From: Myxococcus stipitatus
GTDB taxonomy: Bacteria > Myxococcota > Myxococcia > Myxococcales > Myxococcaceae
Direction of reading: 5' to 3'
Assembly (NCBI RefSeq): GCF_037414475.1
Contig: NZ_CP147913.1
Span: 806,001-870,000 of the forward strand
Length of the DNA stretch: 64,000 nucleotides
The notes under the pieces are model-generated. The model ran no database searches. It saw only the letters and a program-made list of their open reading frames with translations, and was not told the origin of the DNA. A program made the position numbers and the translations under genes. Shown in pieces: positions 37,641 to 47,297 of this stretch. Position 1 is the first letter of the stretch; every line of letters starts with the position of its first letter.

Positions 37641-39034
37641 TGCCCCTGCCCTTCTTCCAGCAGGCGCCCCGGCGGCGCCGTCCGAAATCCGATGCGTCCG
37701 GCGCGGCGCGCGGCCCCCAGGGTCAGCGGCGCTCGCGCGGCGTGGCGCTCATCATCGCGGTGGTGTCCATCGCGCTGCTCACCGTCATCGCCACCGAGTT
37801 CGCGTACAACAGCCGGGTGGACCTGCAGCTCGCGGCCAACCAGCGGGACGAGGTGCGCGCGTACTACATGGCGCGCTCGGGCGTGGCGATGTCGCGCCTG
37901 CTCCTGCGCTTCCAGCGGCAGGTGGACCAGACGCCCATCCCGAACCCCGCGTCCCTGCTCGGCAGCCTCATGGGCGGGGGCCAGGGCAACCAGGGCAACA
38001 CCCCGCAGCCCACGTCGCTCAACCTCCAGCTCTGGAAGATGGCGCGGGTGGACTGCCACCTCTTGAAGGGCCTGGTGAAGAGCGAGGGTCAGGAGGGCGC
38101 AAGCGACATCCCTCCCGTGGAGGCGAAGGACGAGGACGACGCCCGCTTCAAGATGGATGGAGAAGAGGACCCCGCCTCGCGGGAGATGACCGCGCAGATG
38201 ACGCGCCGCTCGTTCGGCGGGTTCGAGGGCTGCTTCCTGTCCACCATCTCCGACGAGGAGGAGAAGCTCAACGTGCACCGCCTGATGGCGGGCGCGGGTG
38301 ACGCGCTGCCCACCGCGCTGCGGATGATGGACATGCTGGGCGACAAGCGCTTCGAGTTCCTCTGGGAGCGGGACGACGCCAACCGGGTGCGCAGCAACCC
38401 CGAGGAAGTGATGCTGGCCATCAAGGACTGGGCGGACGACGACGAGACGGGGTCCACCGTCAACCGGACCGACCCCACCAATCCCCTGCCCTCCGCCTTC
38501 TCCGACGAAGGCGCGCCCTACAGCCGCTATGAGCCGCACTACGAGCCGAAGAACGCCCGCTTCGACAGCATCGACGAGCTGTACCGGGTGCACGGGGTGA
38601 ACGACCAGTTCATGGCGGCGTTCAAGGACAGGCTCACCGTGTATCCGGACATCAACTCGAAGCCCAACATCAACACGGACGACCCGGTGATGATGGGGCT
38701 GGCCATCATGTCGGTGGCGGACCCGGCGCGGCCGGACCCGCGGTTGAGGGACCCGGTGTTCCTCAACGAGCTCATCACGCGCATCCGCTCGGCGCGCATG
38801 TTCAGCTTCTTCGGCATGTCCGTGCAGGACTTCGTGGCCGTGGTGGAGAGCGCCGGCATCGCCGTCAATCCCGCCATCCGGTCCAACGTGGCGGGCAACC
38901 GCCTCGTCGGCGACAAGAGTCAGACGTTCACCATCAAATCGGTGGGAGAGGCGGGCAACGTCCAGAAGACGCTGACCGCCGTGGTCCGGCTGGACGACAC
39001 GCTGGGCAAGCTCCTGTACTGGAGAGAGGAATAG
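37640..39034 (+). CDS. gspK: minor pseudopilin GspK
   Basis: GspK caps the pseudopilus tip. The 464-residue protein has a basic leader and prepilin site SRG/VALIIAVVSIALL. As usual for GspK it lacks Glu at position 5. The large alpha domain and the comEA-like DNA-binding-protein fold follow (DEEEKLNVHRLM, SIDELYRVHGVND, PDINSKPNINTDD). The initial Arg/Pro-rich leader is about 34 residues, longer than usual. Confidence 0.92.
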   Translation: MPLPFFQQAPRRRRPKSDASGAARGPQGQRRSRGVALIIAVVSIALLTVIATEFAYNSRVDLQLAANQRDEVRAYYMARSGVAMSRLLLRFQRQVDQTPIPNPASLLGSLMGGGQGNQGNTPQPTSLNLQLWKMARVDCHLLKGLVKSEGQEGASDIPPVEAKDEDDARFKMDGEEDPASREMTAQMTRRSFGGFEGCFLSTISDEEEKLNVHRLMAGAGDALPTALRMMDMLGDKRFEFLWERDDANRVRSNPEEVMLAIKDWADDDETGSTVNRTDPTNPLPSAFSDEGAPYSRYEPHYEPKNARFDSIDELYRVHGVNDQFMAAFKDRLTVYPDINSKPNINTDDPVMMGLAIMSVADPARPDPRLRDPVFLNELITRIRSARMFSFFGMSVQDFVAVVESAGIAVNPAIRSNVAGNRLVGDKSQTFTIKSVGEAGNVQKTLTAVVRLDDTLGKLLYWREE

Positions 39035-39035
39035 C

Positions 39036-40640
39036 ATGGCCCGCATTCTTGGCCTCGACCTGGGCAGCCACTCCGTGAAGGGCGTGGTGCTCGAGGCGCG
39101 GACAAAAGGACACGCCACCCGGAGCTACGTGGAGGTGCGCCGCGCTCAAGAGGGCGAGCGCGTCGACACGTTGCGCGCGGCGGTGACGGAGCTGCTCGGC
39201 AAACTGCCCCCGGGGCACGCCGACCAGGTCGTGGTCGCCCTCCCCGGCCCGGCGCTCATCACCCACGCGCTGAGCCTGCCGTTCTCCGACGGCAAGCGAA
39301 TCGAGGCGACGCTGCCCTTCGAGATTGGCAGCCAGCTGCCGTTCGACATCTCCGAGGTGGTCTACGACTACCAGGTGGTCGGCCTGAAGGAGACGGACAG
39401 CAAGGAGAAGGCCAGCGACCTCCTGGTGGGAGTGGTGCGCAAGGAGGAGCTGAAGGGTCTGCTCGACCTGCTCGGTGAGCTGAAGGTGGACCCGCGCATC
39501 GTCACGCACCCGGGGCTGGCCTACCAGAACCTGCTCCAGCAGGCGGCGGGGCTCTTCGAGGGCGCCGGTGAGGGCGGTGTGGTGGCGGTGGTGGACATGG
39601 GCCACGAGCGCACCTCGGTGGCCATTGGCAAGCCGGGCTCGGGCGTGCAGTTCGCGCGCACCTTCGCGGGTGGCGGGCGCGACTTGAGCAAGGCCCTGGC
39701 CACGGAGTTCCAGACGACGCTGGCGGAGGCGCACCACTGGAAGGAGCAGCACGGGGCCATGGCCAGCGCGGCGCGCGGGCCGGACGCGGAGCGCGCGGCG
39801 GCGGCGTTCATGCGCGGGCTCCAGCCGGTGTTGCGCGAGCTGCGCCCCACGCTGAAGTCCTATACGGCGCGCACGCGGCAGCAGGTGGGCGCGCTGGTGT
39901 TGTGTGGTGGCTCGGCGCGGATGCCCGGCCTCGCGGAGCAGCTCTCCAAGGATTTGAACCTCCCGGTGCGTGTGCTGGCGTTGCCGGCGGACACGTCCGA
40001 GGCGATTGCTCCCGCGGAGCAGCCGACGGCGGCGCAGGCGTACGCGTTGGCGCTCCGGGGCAACGCGTCCGGCGCTCGCGCGCCCCGGTTCAACTACCGG
40101 CGGGGGGAGCTCGCGTTCAAGGGCGACTTCGACTACGTGAAGGACAAGCTGGGGCTGCTGGCGTCCTTCGCGGCCACGCTGCTGCTCCTGCTCATCGCGT
40201 TCGGCGTCGTGCGCAACTCGGTGCTGTCACGGCGCGAGGCGCAGGTGGACGCAGCGCTGTGCGAGACGACGCAGCGAATCCTGGGGCGGTGTGAGAAGGA
40301 CTACAACCGCGCGCTGAACATGCTCAAGGGCGTGGAGAGCCCGGCGGCGGCGCTGCCCAAGATGTCGGCCGTCAACCTGCTGGCGGAGGTGACGCAGAAC
40401 GTGCCGAAGGACTTGCCCGTGAAATTCGACCGCATCCAGATCGACACGGAGCGCGTCATCCTCCAGGGCGAGACGGATTCCTCCAAGCAGGTGGACACGC
40501 TGTCCAACGCGCTGCGGAACCATGCCTGCTTCAAGGAAGTGAAGCAGGGCAAGGTGGAGCGCACCCGGGACGGGCAGAAGGTGACGTTCCGGTTGGATGT
40601 CCAGGTGCAGTGCCCCGGGACGGAAGGGGGGGAGAGCTAG
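39036..40640 (+). CDS. gspL: type II secretion protein GspL, PilM-like
   Basis: GspL couples the GspE ATPase to the inner-membrane platform. The 534-residue protein has a large cytoplasmic actin-like domain (1-345), one membrane helix (about 373-395) and a periplasmic ferredoxin-like domain. The cytoplasmic part keeps a PilM/FtsA-like nucleotide-site motif (GLDLGSHSVKGVV, VVDMGHERTSVAI, LCGGSARMPGL). Proteobacterial GspL has usually lost these, so nucleotide binding is possible here. It begins one base after the gspK stop. Confidence 0.9.
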   Translation: MARILGLDLGSHSVKGVVLEARTKGHATRSYVEVRRAQEGERVDTLRAAVTELLGKLPPGHADQVVVALPGPALITHALSLPFSDGKRIEATLPFEIGSQLPFDISEVVYDYQVVGLKETDSKEKASDLLVGVVRKEELKGLLDLLGELKVDPRIVTHPGLAYQNLLQQAAGLFEGAGEGGVVAVVDMGHERTSVAIGKPGSGVQFARTFAGGGRDLSKALATEFQTTLAEAHHWKEQHGAMASAARGPDAERAAAAFMRGLQPVLRELRPTLKSYTARTRQQVGALVLCGGSARMPGLAEQLSKDLNLPVRVLALPADTSEAIAPAEQPTAAQAYALALRGNASGARAPRFNYRRGELAFKGDFDYVKDKLGLLASFAATLLLLLIAFGVVRNSVLSRREAQVDAALCETTQRILGRCEKDYNRALNMLKGVESPAAALPKMSAVNLLAEVTQNVPKDLPVKFDRIQIDTERVILQGETDSSKQVDTLSNALRNHACFKEVKQGKVERTRDGQKVTFRLDVQVQCPGTEGGES

Positions 40641-40642
40641 TC

Positions 40643-41197
40643 ATGGCCAAGCTTCAGGAAGCACTGGCGCCGCTGCAGACGTGGTTCGAGCGGCTGAGTG
40701 ACCGTGAGCGGCGGATGGTGTCCATCGCCGGCGCGGCGGTGATGGTGTTCATCGTCTTCGCGGTGGTGATGACGTTCGCCAACAGCGCGTCGGGCTATCG
40801 CAAGCGGACGCAGGACAAGCTGGCGAAGCTGCAGGAGGTGCAGGCGCTGGCGGCCAGCTTCCGCGAGGCGCAGGCCAACCGTCAGTCGGTGGAGTCGCAG
40901 CTGACGTCGAGCAACGTGCAGCTGATTTCATACATCGACGAAAAGGCCACGGCCGCAGGGCTCCAGGCGCCCAACATGACGCCCAAGGGCGACGTGGGCA
41001 TCGGGGACGGGAAGATCCTGGAGAGCTCCGTGGAGCTGACGTTCTCCGACGTGGACCTGCGAAAGCTGACGGACTTCCTGCGCACGGTGGAGAGCGGCCC
41101 GGGCGTGGTGAAGGTGAAGTACCTTCGCATCGAACCCCGGCCGTCGGACCTGCTGACGGCGTGGACCACCGTGGCCACCTACCGGATGAAGCAATAA
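40643..41197 (+). CDS. gspM: type II secretion protein GspM
   Basis: The 184-residue bitopic protein has one N-terminal membrane helix (about 27-47), a coiled-coil stretch and a C-terminal ferredoxin-like domain (ELTFSDVDLRKLTDFLRTVE), the layout of GspM/PilO. It pairs with GspL in the inner membrane. GGAG precedes the ATG; an open extension inside gspL is rejected. Confidence 0.88.
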   Translation: MAKLQEALAPLQTWFERLSDRERRMVSIAGAAVMVFIVFAVVMTFANSASGYRKRTQDKLAKLQEVQALAASFREAQANRQSVESQLTSSNVQLISYIDEKATAAGLQAPNMTPKGDVGIGDGKILESSVELTFSDVDLRKLTDFLRTVESGPGVVKVKYLRIEPRPSDLLTAWTTVATYRMKQ

Positions 41198-41200
41198 GCC

Positions 41201-42172
41201 ATGTCCTCAGACTCCAAGTCCGCCCGTTGGAAGGTTGTCGTGGGCTACGGCGCGTTCGCGCTCGTGGCCTTCATCCTCTGCCTGCTCTTCACCTTCCCGT
41301 ACGACACGGTGCGCACGCGCATCGTCTCGGAGGCGGGTCAGGCGGGGCTCGCGGTGCGCATCGGCTCGCTGCGGCCCGGGCTGTCGGGCATCACCGCCAC
41401 CAACGTGCGGGTGAGCAAGCCACCTCAACCGTTGAGCGCGGAGACGCTGGCGAAGCTGGTCAGCGGCGAGGGCCTTCCGGGCGCGGCGGAGCTGGGCGAG
41501 GCGGTGTTGATTGACAGCGTGGCGGTGCGCCCCACCCTCTTCCCGCCGGGCCTGGCGGTGCGCGCCAGCGCGCTGGGCGGGACGGCGACGGTGGACGTGG
41601 GCTGGATGGGCGACACGAAGGTCCGCGCGGAGATGGACAAGCTCCGAGTCAGCAGCGGCAACCTGCCCGCCTTCCTCGGGGTGGACGTGGACGGCGAGCT
41701 CAACGGCGCGCTGCGGTTGACGGTGCCCAAGGGCAAGAGCCCCGAGCTCGACCTGTCGCTGGCGAACGGCGAGCTGTCGCTCGACTCGCAGGGGCTCATC
41801 ATCAAGGGGGGCAAGGCCTCCATCCCCATGGGCGGCGGCAACGCGATGGCCATGGACCTGCCGCAGGTGGCCCTGGGGGCGCTGGTGGGGCGCATCAACT
41901 TCGAGAAGGGCATGGGCACGGTGCAGGAGCTCAAGCTCAAGGGCGAGGACGTGGAGGCGCTGGCCACCGGGACGCTGAAGCTGGGCAAGCGGCTGGAGTA
42001 CAGCGAGCCCGCCATGGACGTGAATCTGCGGTTGGACCCGGAGGCGCAGAAGCGACTGGGCCTGCTCGCGGCGGGCATCACCATCTTCCCCCCGGACAAG
42101 AAGGACCCGAGCTTCCGGGCGGCCAAGCTGGGCGGCTTCCTCAACCGGCCCACGTTCCTCCCCCGCCGGTAG
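41201..42172 (+). CDS. gspN: type II secretion protein GspN
   Basis: The 323-residue protein has one N-terminal membrane helix (about 13-33) and a periplasmic beta-rich domain with AsmA-like repeats (VRIGSLRPGLSGITATNVRV). This matches the GspN family found at the end of deltaproteobacterial T2SS operons. GspN is an accessory and dispensable part in several systems. It is the last gene before a strong hairpin at 42187. Confidence 0.85.
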   Translation: MSSDSKSARWKVVVGYGAFALVAFILCLLFTFPYDTVRTRIVSEAGQAGLAVRIGSLRPGLSGITATNVRVSKPPQPLSAETLAKLVSGEGLPGAAELGEAVLIDSVAVRPTLFPPGLAVRASALGGTATVDVGWMGDTKVRAEMDKLRVSSGNLPAFLGVDVDGELNGALRLTVPKGKSPELDLSLANGELSLDSQGLIIKGGKASIPMGGGNAMAMDLPQVALGALVGRINFEKGMGTVQELKLKGEDVEALATGTLKLGKRLEYSEPAMDVNLRLDPEAQKRLGLLAAGITIFPPDKKDPSFRAAKLGGFLNRPTFLPRR

Positions 42173-42186
42173 GATGGCGCATCGCA

Positions 42187-42219
42187 CCCGGCACGTGGGG
42201 TTGAAGTCCGCGTGCCGGG
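42187..42219 (+). terminator. hairpin at the end of the gsp operon
   Basis: CCCGGCACG (42187-42195) and CGTGCCGGG (42211-42219) are exact complements around a 15-nt loop, 15 bases after the gspN stop. It may be only partial, since the next gene begins 36 bases later with little room for its own promoter. Confidence 0.55.
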
Positions 42220-42229
42220 ACGTGTAAAG

Positions 42230-42252
42230 CGCGGACACAAGGGAGGTCCGCG
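42230..42252 (+). promoter_or_regulatory. hairpin enclosing the ribosome site of the FHA activator
   Basis: CGCGGAC (42230-42236) pairs exactly with GTCCGCG (42246-42252). The 9-nt loop ACAAGGGAG carries the Shine-Dalgarno sequence, and the right arm ends two bases before the ATG at 42255. The fold could limit initiation. Confidence 0.4.
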
Positions 42253-42254
42253 GG

Positions 42255-43895
42255 ATGCCGGAGCTGGTGTTTTTTCGTCGGGGCGAGGAGGTGTTGAGGG
42301 TGGGCGTGGACCGGGCACGGATGGTGCTCGGGCGAGGCGAGCAGAGCGACGTCGCGATTCCAGACCCCGAGGTGAGCCGCCAGCAGGTGGCCCTGCTGTG
42401 GGACGGAACGCGGTGCCGGGTGGAGGACCTCTCCGGCAAGGGCACGGTGGTCGGTGGCGAGTCCGTCACCACGGCGGAGCTCCCGGATGGCGCGGACCTG
42501 GCGTTGGGCCAGTGGCGCGCGGTGTTCCGGTTGAGCGGGGGTGGCGAGGGCACGGACGTCACCACGGAGATTGGACACACCACGTCGGTGCAGGCGCGGG
42601 ATGCCCAGGCGCAGCGATGGCAGCCCGCGCAGGTGCGCGTGAAGCAGGGCGTGAATGAGTCGGTGCACCGGCTCACGGGCGACAGCTTCACGGCGGGCAA
42701 GGACGCGGGGTGCGACCTGGTGTTGCAGGACCGCTTCGCCTCCAGCAAGCACCTGAAGGTGACGCGCCGAGAGGGTGTGTTCCATGTGGTGGACCTGCGC
42801 TCGACGAATGGCACGTGGCTGGGGCCGGTGCGGGTGTTCGAGGCGGAAGTCACGCTGCCCACGACGCTGAGGGTGGGCGAGACGGAGCTGGTGTTGGAGC
42901 CGGCGGTGTCCGGGACGAAGAAGGAGCCCACGTCCTTCCACGGCATCATCGGCAACGACATGGCGGTGCGGAACCTGTCGGAGGTCATCGAGCGGGTGGC
43001 GCCGTCCACCGCGGCGGTGACGATTCTGGGTGAGTCCGGCACGGGCAAGGAGCTGGTGGCACGGGCGATTCATCAGTGCTCGCAGCGGGCGAACCGTCCG
43101 CTCATCCCGGTCAACTGCGCGGCCATCTCCAAGGAGCTCATCGAGAGTGAGTTGTTCGGCCATGAGAAGGGCTCCTTCACGGGCGCGGCGAACGCGCGCA
43201 AGGGCGCCTTCGAGGAGGCGGACGGCGGAACGCTGTTCCTGGATGAGATTGGCGAGCTGCCGCTGGACTTGCAGGCCAAGCTGCTGCGCGCGCTGGAGAG
43301 CGGTGAAATCAAGCGCGTGGGCGCCAGCCGCCCCATGCACGTGGACGTGCGGGTGGTGGCGGCGACGAACCTGGACCTGCTGGCGGCGGCGCGCGAGGGG
43401 AAGTTCCGCGAGGACCTGTACTACCGCCTCTGTGTGATTCCATTGCACCTGCCACCGCTGCGCAGCCGCAAGACGGACCTGCCCGCGCTGGCCGAGCACT
43501 TCGTGAAGCTGTACTCGCCGCGCGGGCAGACGGTGCGCTTCACGGCGACGGCGTTGGACCGGCTGCAGGGGCACGGATGGCCCGGCAACATCCGCGAGCT
43601 GCGCAACGTGGTGCACCGCGCGCTGCTCATGCGCAAGGGCCCGTCCATCGACGCGACGGATTTGACGTTCGACCAGGAGATGAACAAGGAGACGGGCATC
43701 GCGGTGCCGGAGCTCCCGCCTGGGATGACGCTGGAGCAGATGTTGGAGAAGCTCGAGCGGCAAATCGTCGAGGCCGCGCTGCGCCGGTTCAACAACAACC
43801 GCGAGCGCGTGGCCCGTGAGCTGGGCGTGGCCCGCTCCACCCTCTTCAAGCGCCTGAAGGACTGGGGACTGACGCGGCAGGACGAGCAGGAGTAG
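42255..43895 (+). CDS. sigma-54 activator with two N-terminal FHA domains
   Basis: The 546-residue protein has two FHA domains (about 18-95 and 130-215; second with [12 protein letters not shown] and [11 protein letters not shown]), an AAA+ domain with Walker A GESGTGKE (about 259-266) and the sigma-54 loop GSFTGA (306-311), and a Fis-type helix-turn-helix ([20 protein letters not shown]). FHA-linked activators are a myxobacterial speciality that respond to Ser/Thr phosphorylation. The first FHA domain looks degenerate ([13 protein letters not shown]). Placement after the gsp operon suggests, but does not prove, control of secretion or of secreted enzymes. Confidence 0.93.
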   Translation: MPELVFFRRGEEVLRVGVDRARMVLGRGEQSDVAIPDPEVSRQQVALLWDGTRCRVEDLSGKGTVVGGESVTTAELPDGADLALGQWRAVFRLSGGGEGTDVTTEIGHTTSVQARDAQAQRWQPAQVRVKQGVNESVHRLTGDSFTAGKDAGCDLVLQDRFASSKHLKVTRREGVFHVVDLRSTNGTWLGPVRVFEAEVTLPTTLRVGETELVLEPAVSGTKKEPTSFHGIIGNDMAVRNLSEVIERVAPSTAAVTILGESGTGKELVARAIHQCSQRANRPLIPVNCAAISKELIESELFGHEKGSFTGAANARKGAFEEADGGTLFLDEIGELPLDLQAKLLRALESGEIKRVGASRPMHVDVRVVAATNLDLLAAAREGKFREDLYYRLCVIPLHLPPLRSRKTDLPALAEHFVKLYSPRGQTVRFTATALDRLQGHGWPGNIRELRNVVHRALLMRKGPSIDATDLTFDQEMNKETGIAVPELPPGMTLEQMLEKLERQIVEAALRRFNNNRERVARELGVARSTLFKRLKDWGLTRQDEQE

Positions 43896-43913
43896 TCGAC
43901 TGGGTCCGGCGGC

Positions 43914-43950
43914 GTGAAACACCTTCCCACTTCTCGGGAAGGTGTTTCAC
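43914..43950. terminator. 15-bp perfect hairpin between convergent genes
   Basis: GTGAAACACCTTCCC (43914-43928) and GGGAAGGTGTTTCAC (43936-43950) are exact complements around a 7-nt loop. This is the longest perfect stem in the window, 18 bp after the activator stop and about 50 bp from the facing gene's stop. Confidence 0.75.
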
Positions 43951-44001
43951 AGCGAGCCGCGTCTCTTGCCTCCGCGTGACACAGAGAGCAGACGCGCCAG
44001 A

Positions 44002-45585
44002 CTATTGCGCGGGCGGCAGATACCCCACGTCCGTCGCCACTCGGCTCCGAACCGTGATGTGCTTCTTCGTGCTGCTTCCATCGAGGAACACGGCGTGTTC
44101 GCCCAGAGGAATGCCCGCGACGACAAATCGCCCAGACTGCTCGGCAACGGTCAGCAGATAGCGGCTAGGGCTGCTGAGCGGGCCTCCGTCGAACAGGACC
44201 GTCGGCGGCCGGAGGCTCATGGAGCCCGAGCTCTCCAGGAAGTCAAAGCGGCCGACGACAGCGCCGACATCATCCCTCAAGCGGATGTCCGCGATGACTC
44301 GCTCTCCATTCTTGCTTGAGACCGAGATGTGTCCGGCCAGACCATTGTCGATCCACGCATAGACTTGATGCTGGTCAATCGGCAGCCTCACCGCGAAGCC
44401 CGAACCGTCAAAGCGCACGTGACGATACGAAGGCGTCCACTGACTGCAGCGATACACCCTGGGCGATACGGGCCACTCCACCGAGATTCGCGCACCCCTC
44501 ACAGGTGTACCGTCAGGCATGAGGACATGCCCGGCAAGCTCAAATGAAGACGGTTCTGGATAGGAGGACAAGGCATGAGCCCAATCAAAACTCCGTCCTC
44601 GGTAGACAGGTTCGCAGGAGACAGGGACGACCACGGGTGGCCCTGGACGAACATCGACTTCCCGCTCGCCTGAAAGCTCGGTCTCCTCAGAAGTGGCGTC
44701 CACCTTGAAGACATAGACGCCTGCCTCGACACGCCCTGTCCACAAACCACCCTCCTGGCGCGAGAGGCTGGCTTCTCTCCAGTCCTGGCGAACCGAGACG
44801 CGGCTCACGTCCAGATTGAGCGCCTTGCCTGAACGAAATGCGTGGCAAGGCTTCGCCACGATGGAGACAAGCGCTGGGAGCCGGATGTCCCATTGGCCAT
44901 CCATTTCGCCCACGAGGGTGACCTCTTGGGGCGCGTACCATTCTCGCGAAGGAAAAGGGACGGTGAAGGGCGACTGGAGATGAATCACATTCACACCTGG
45001 AGTCAAGCCACCCAGGTCATAGAAACCCATGACATCCGTCACCGCCTCTGAATCAATCTCAGCCCAAGGGGGAGACTCAGCACTGATGGCGCGCAACCGC
45101 ACCCCTTCCGCTGGCGAGCCGTCAGGAAAGAAGACCTGTCCACGCAGAGATGCCCCTGGAGGCAAAGGCAAGACACTGGAGGCCGTACCGCCCGCGACGA
45201 GGCCGACGGAATTCTCACAGTACTCGCCGTGTCGCGCGCCTCGTGCACAAAGGGTGTACTCCCCAGCGGCGACCCCGGAGAAGCGGGCAACACCCGCGCC
45301 ATCCGTCATCACCCTCCTCGCCAATGGATCATCCAGGTCGAGGGTCTCTCCCGGCCGCAGCACCACCACGGTGACCCCTGCGAGCGGACGCTCGTCCTTC
45401 GCGGAGACCACTCTGACATGAACCATCCCCGTGCCATCCAGCGACGGTGGCTGCCTCGGGGGAGGCTGCACGGGCGCAGGCGCCGACACCGGCGTCGACA
45501 CTCCCGAATCACATCCCAGCACGCCCGCCAGGATGAACGACGTCACAAGCTTCGCAATCACGCTCAAGTAGCCTGCCAGCGTCAC
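44002..45585 (-). CDS. large lipoprotein with carboxypeptidase-regulatory-like domains (paralogue 2)
   Basis: The 527-residue product has a lipoprotein signal ending LGC, a Pro-rich linker and repeated beta-sandwich modules like the carboxypeptidase regulatory (transthyretin-like) domain: VHVRVVSAKDERPLAGVTV, GASLRGQVFFPDGSPAEGVRL, LAGHVLMPDGTPVRGARI. It has no enzyme motif; such modules mediate adhesion or act as stalks. It starts with GTG overlapping the stop of its tandem paralogue (GTGA). Codon third positions look less G/C-rich than in neighbouring genes. Confidence 0.78.
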   Translation of the reverse strand: MTLAGYLSVIAKLVTSFILAGVLGCDSGVSTPVSAPAPVQPPPRQPPSLDGTGMVHVRVVSAKDERPLAGVTVVVLRPGETLDLDDPLARRVMTDGAGVARFSGVAAGEYTLCARGARHGEYCENSVGLVAGGTASSVLPLPPGASLRGQVFFPDGSPAEGVRLRAISAESPPWAEIDSEAVTDVMGFYDLGGLTPGVNVIHLQSPFTVPFPSREWYAPQEVTLVGEMDGQWDIRLPALVSIVAKPCHAFRSGKALNLDVSRVSVRQDWREASLSRQEGGLWTGRVEAGVYVFKVDATSEETELSGEREVDVRPGPPVVVPVSCEPVYRGRSFDWAHALSSYPEPSSFELAGHVLMPDGTPVRGARISVEWPVSPRVYRCSQWTPSYRHVRFDGSGFAVRLPIDQHQVYAWIDNGLAGHISVSSKNGERVIADIRLRDDVGAVVGRFDFLESSGSMSLRPPTVLFDGGPLSSPSRYLLTVAEQSGRFVVAGIPLGEHAVFLDGSSTKKHITVRSRVATDVGYLPPAQ

Positions 45586-47129
45586 TGCGTACCTCGCCGC
45601 AGATCTCCCAAGTCCGTGGCCACGCCCCCCTGGACGTCAAAGCGATACGTGGCGGAGTTGCCTTCAATCTCCATGGAGTGACGGCCCGGGGGAATGCCCG
45701 CGATAACAAAGCGACCATCCTGCGTGACATGCTTCAACTCGAAGATGGACTGATTCTCGAAGCGGAAGTCGGGTGCACGGCGGCGAGCAAAGTCCGGGAA
45801 GAGATCCACGCGCCCCTGGATGGCACCAGCCGACTCCAACTGGATGTCCTTGACAACAGGCTCCCCAGCCTTCGTGCCATAGAATGAACTGAAACCGGCA
45901 AAGCCATTGTCGGTCCACACGAAGGCGAACGTTTGAAATGCCGGCAACCTCACCGCGAACGCCGAGCCCTCGAAGCGCACGTGCCGATAGACAAAAGGAC
46001 CATTTCCACACGGGGTGGGGCCGCTATACGAGGGGCGTACCGAGATTCGGAAACCCCGCGCGGGGGTCCCATCCGGAAGGAGGACATGCCCCGCGAACTC
46101 GAACGTGCCGGGTTCATGGAGCACAGGGGCGCTCTGGCGAGGGCCCACCCGCCGGGTCTCGACGGAGGTGACATGAGTGACGGGGATGACCACGGGCTTG
46201 TCCGTCCTCACATCCACGGCCCGGTCAACCACGACGAGGGTTTCTCCGGAGGAGGCCACCAAGGCCATGTGGTGGGGACCTGACTCGACACGCCCTGTCC
46301 AGCTTCCGTCCTCTTGGCGAACCAGCAGGTTCCTCCTCCATCGGGTCGTTATCGAAACATTCGCGATGTCTGGGTTGAACTCCGCGCCTCGCGTGTGCCT
46401 CAGGTGAGGCCTCACTGACACGGGGACGAGCGCTCCGAGCTGGATATCCAACGAGACATCCATCCCCCCCACGACCTCGACCGTGCGGGGGGAGTATCGC
46501 CCTTCATCCAGGAAGGGAAAGGCAACGGGCGCGTCGACAAGAATCTCGGCCCAGCCTGACGTCACTCCATCCAGGTGGTAGTTGCCCATGACATCCGTCA
46601 CCGCCTGCGTAGGCATCAGATGCCCAGGGTCGAAGGAGTCTCCCCAAGCCGTCAACCGAATGCCCACCGCCGGCGAACCATCCGGGAGCAGGACCTGTCC
46701 CCGGATGGAGGCCCCCGGTGGCAGCGTCAAGACGCTGGAGACAGTGCCTCCCGCGACGAGCCCGACGCCCTCCTCGCAGAACTCCGCGTGCCGCGCGCCT
46801 CTCGCACAGATATTGAACAGCCCGGCGGGCGCCGAGGAGAAGCGAGCAATCCCCTCCCCGTCCGTCAGCGCTGACTCAAGTGGCGCGCTCTCGGGAACAG
46901 TAATCTCTTCTCTCAGCAATGCCACCGTCACGCCAGCGAGCGGACGCTTATCCTTCTGGGAGACGACGCGAACCTGAACAGTCCCAGTGCCGTCGAGGGA
47001 TGGCGGAGACCTCGGCGGCGGTGGCGCAGGCGCCGGGGCTGGTTCCAGCCGCTCACATCCCATCGCCCCCGCCAGGACGAACGACATCACGACGCCCGCG
47101 ACCACCCTCCAGCCATTCCTTCCACTCAT
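45582..47129 (-). CDS. large lipoprotein with carboxypeptidase-regulatory-like domains (paralogue 1)
   Basis: The 515-residue product is a clear paralogue of the next gene along its whole length, sharing the PPSLDGTG linker, CARGARHxEYC/CARGARHAEFC, VGLVAGGT, LPPGAS and RHVRF landmarks. The signal ends in AMGC. Three regulatory-like modules (VQVRVVSQKDKRPLAGVTV, GQVLLPDGSPAVGIRL, GHVLLPDGTPARGFRI) are visible and no catalytic motif. The frame is open for 28 codons further upstream, but that part has no signal sequence; the ATG at 47129 with GGGAG upstream is preferred. Confidence 0.78.
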   Translation of the reverse strand: MSGRNGWRVVAGVVMSFVLAGAMGCERLEPAPAPAPPPPRSPPSLDGTGTVQVRVVSQKDKRPLAGVTVALLREEITVPESAPLESALTDGEGIARFSSAPAGLFNICARGARHAEFCEEGVGLVAGGTVSSVLTLPPGASIRGQVLLPDGSPAVGIRLTAWGDSFDPGHLMPTQAVTDVMGNYHLDGVTSGWAEILVDAPVAFPFLDEGRYSPRTVEVVGGMDVSLDIQLGALVPVSVRPHLRHTRGAEFNPDIANVSITTRWRRNLLVRQEDGSWTGRVESGPHHMALVASSGETLVVVDRAVDVRTDKPVVIPVTHVTSVETRRVGPRQSAPVLHEPGTFEFAGHVLLPDGTPARGFRISVRPSYSGPTPCGNGPFVYRHVRFEGSAFAVRLPAFQTFAFVWTDNGFAGFSSFYGTKAGEPVVKDIQLESAGAIQGRVDLFPDFARRRAPDFRFENQSIFELKHVTQDGRFVIAGIPPGRHSMEIEGNSATYRFDVQGGVATDLGDLRRGTQ

Positions 47130-47297
47130 CGAGCAGGACTCCCGTGCAAGGTGTCGCTCCCCTTCTCTGAACGGATGGGAGAAAGGGATGAACGTCTCTC
47201 GGTGCCACACCACGTGGTGAAGCGGCCACCGCCCCAGGCCCCATCGGTGTTTCGCAACCGATGGCCTTTCGAGAATGCCCTGAGCCAGGATTCACCC

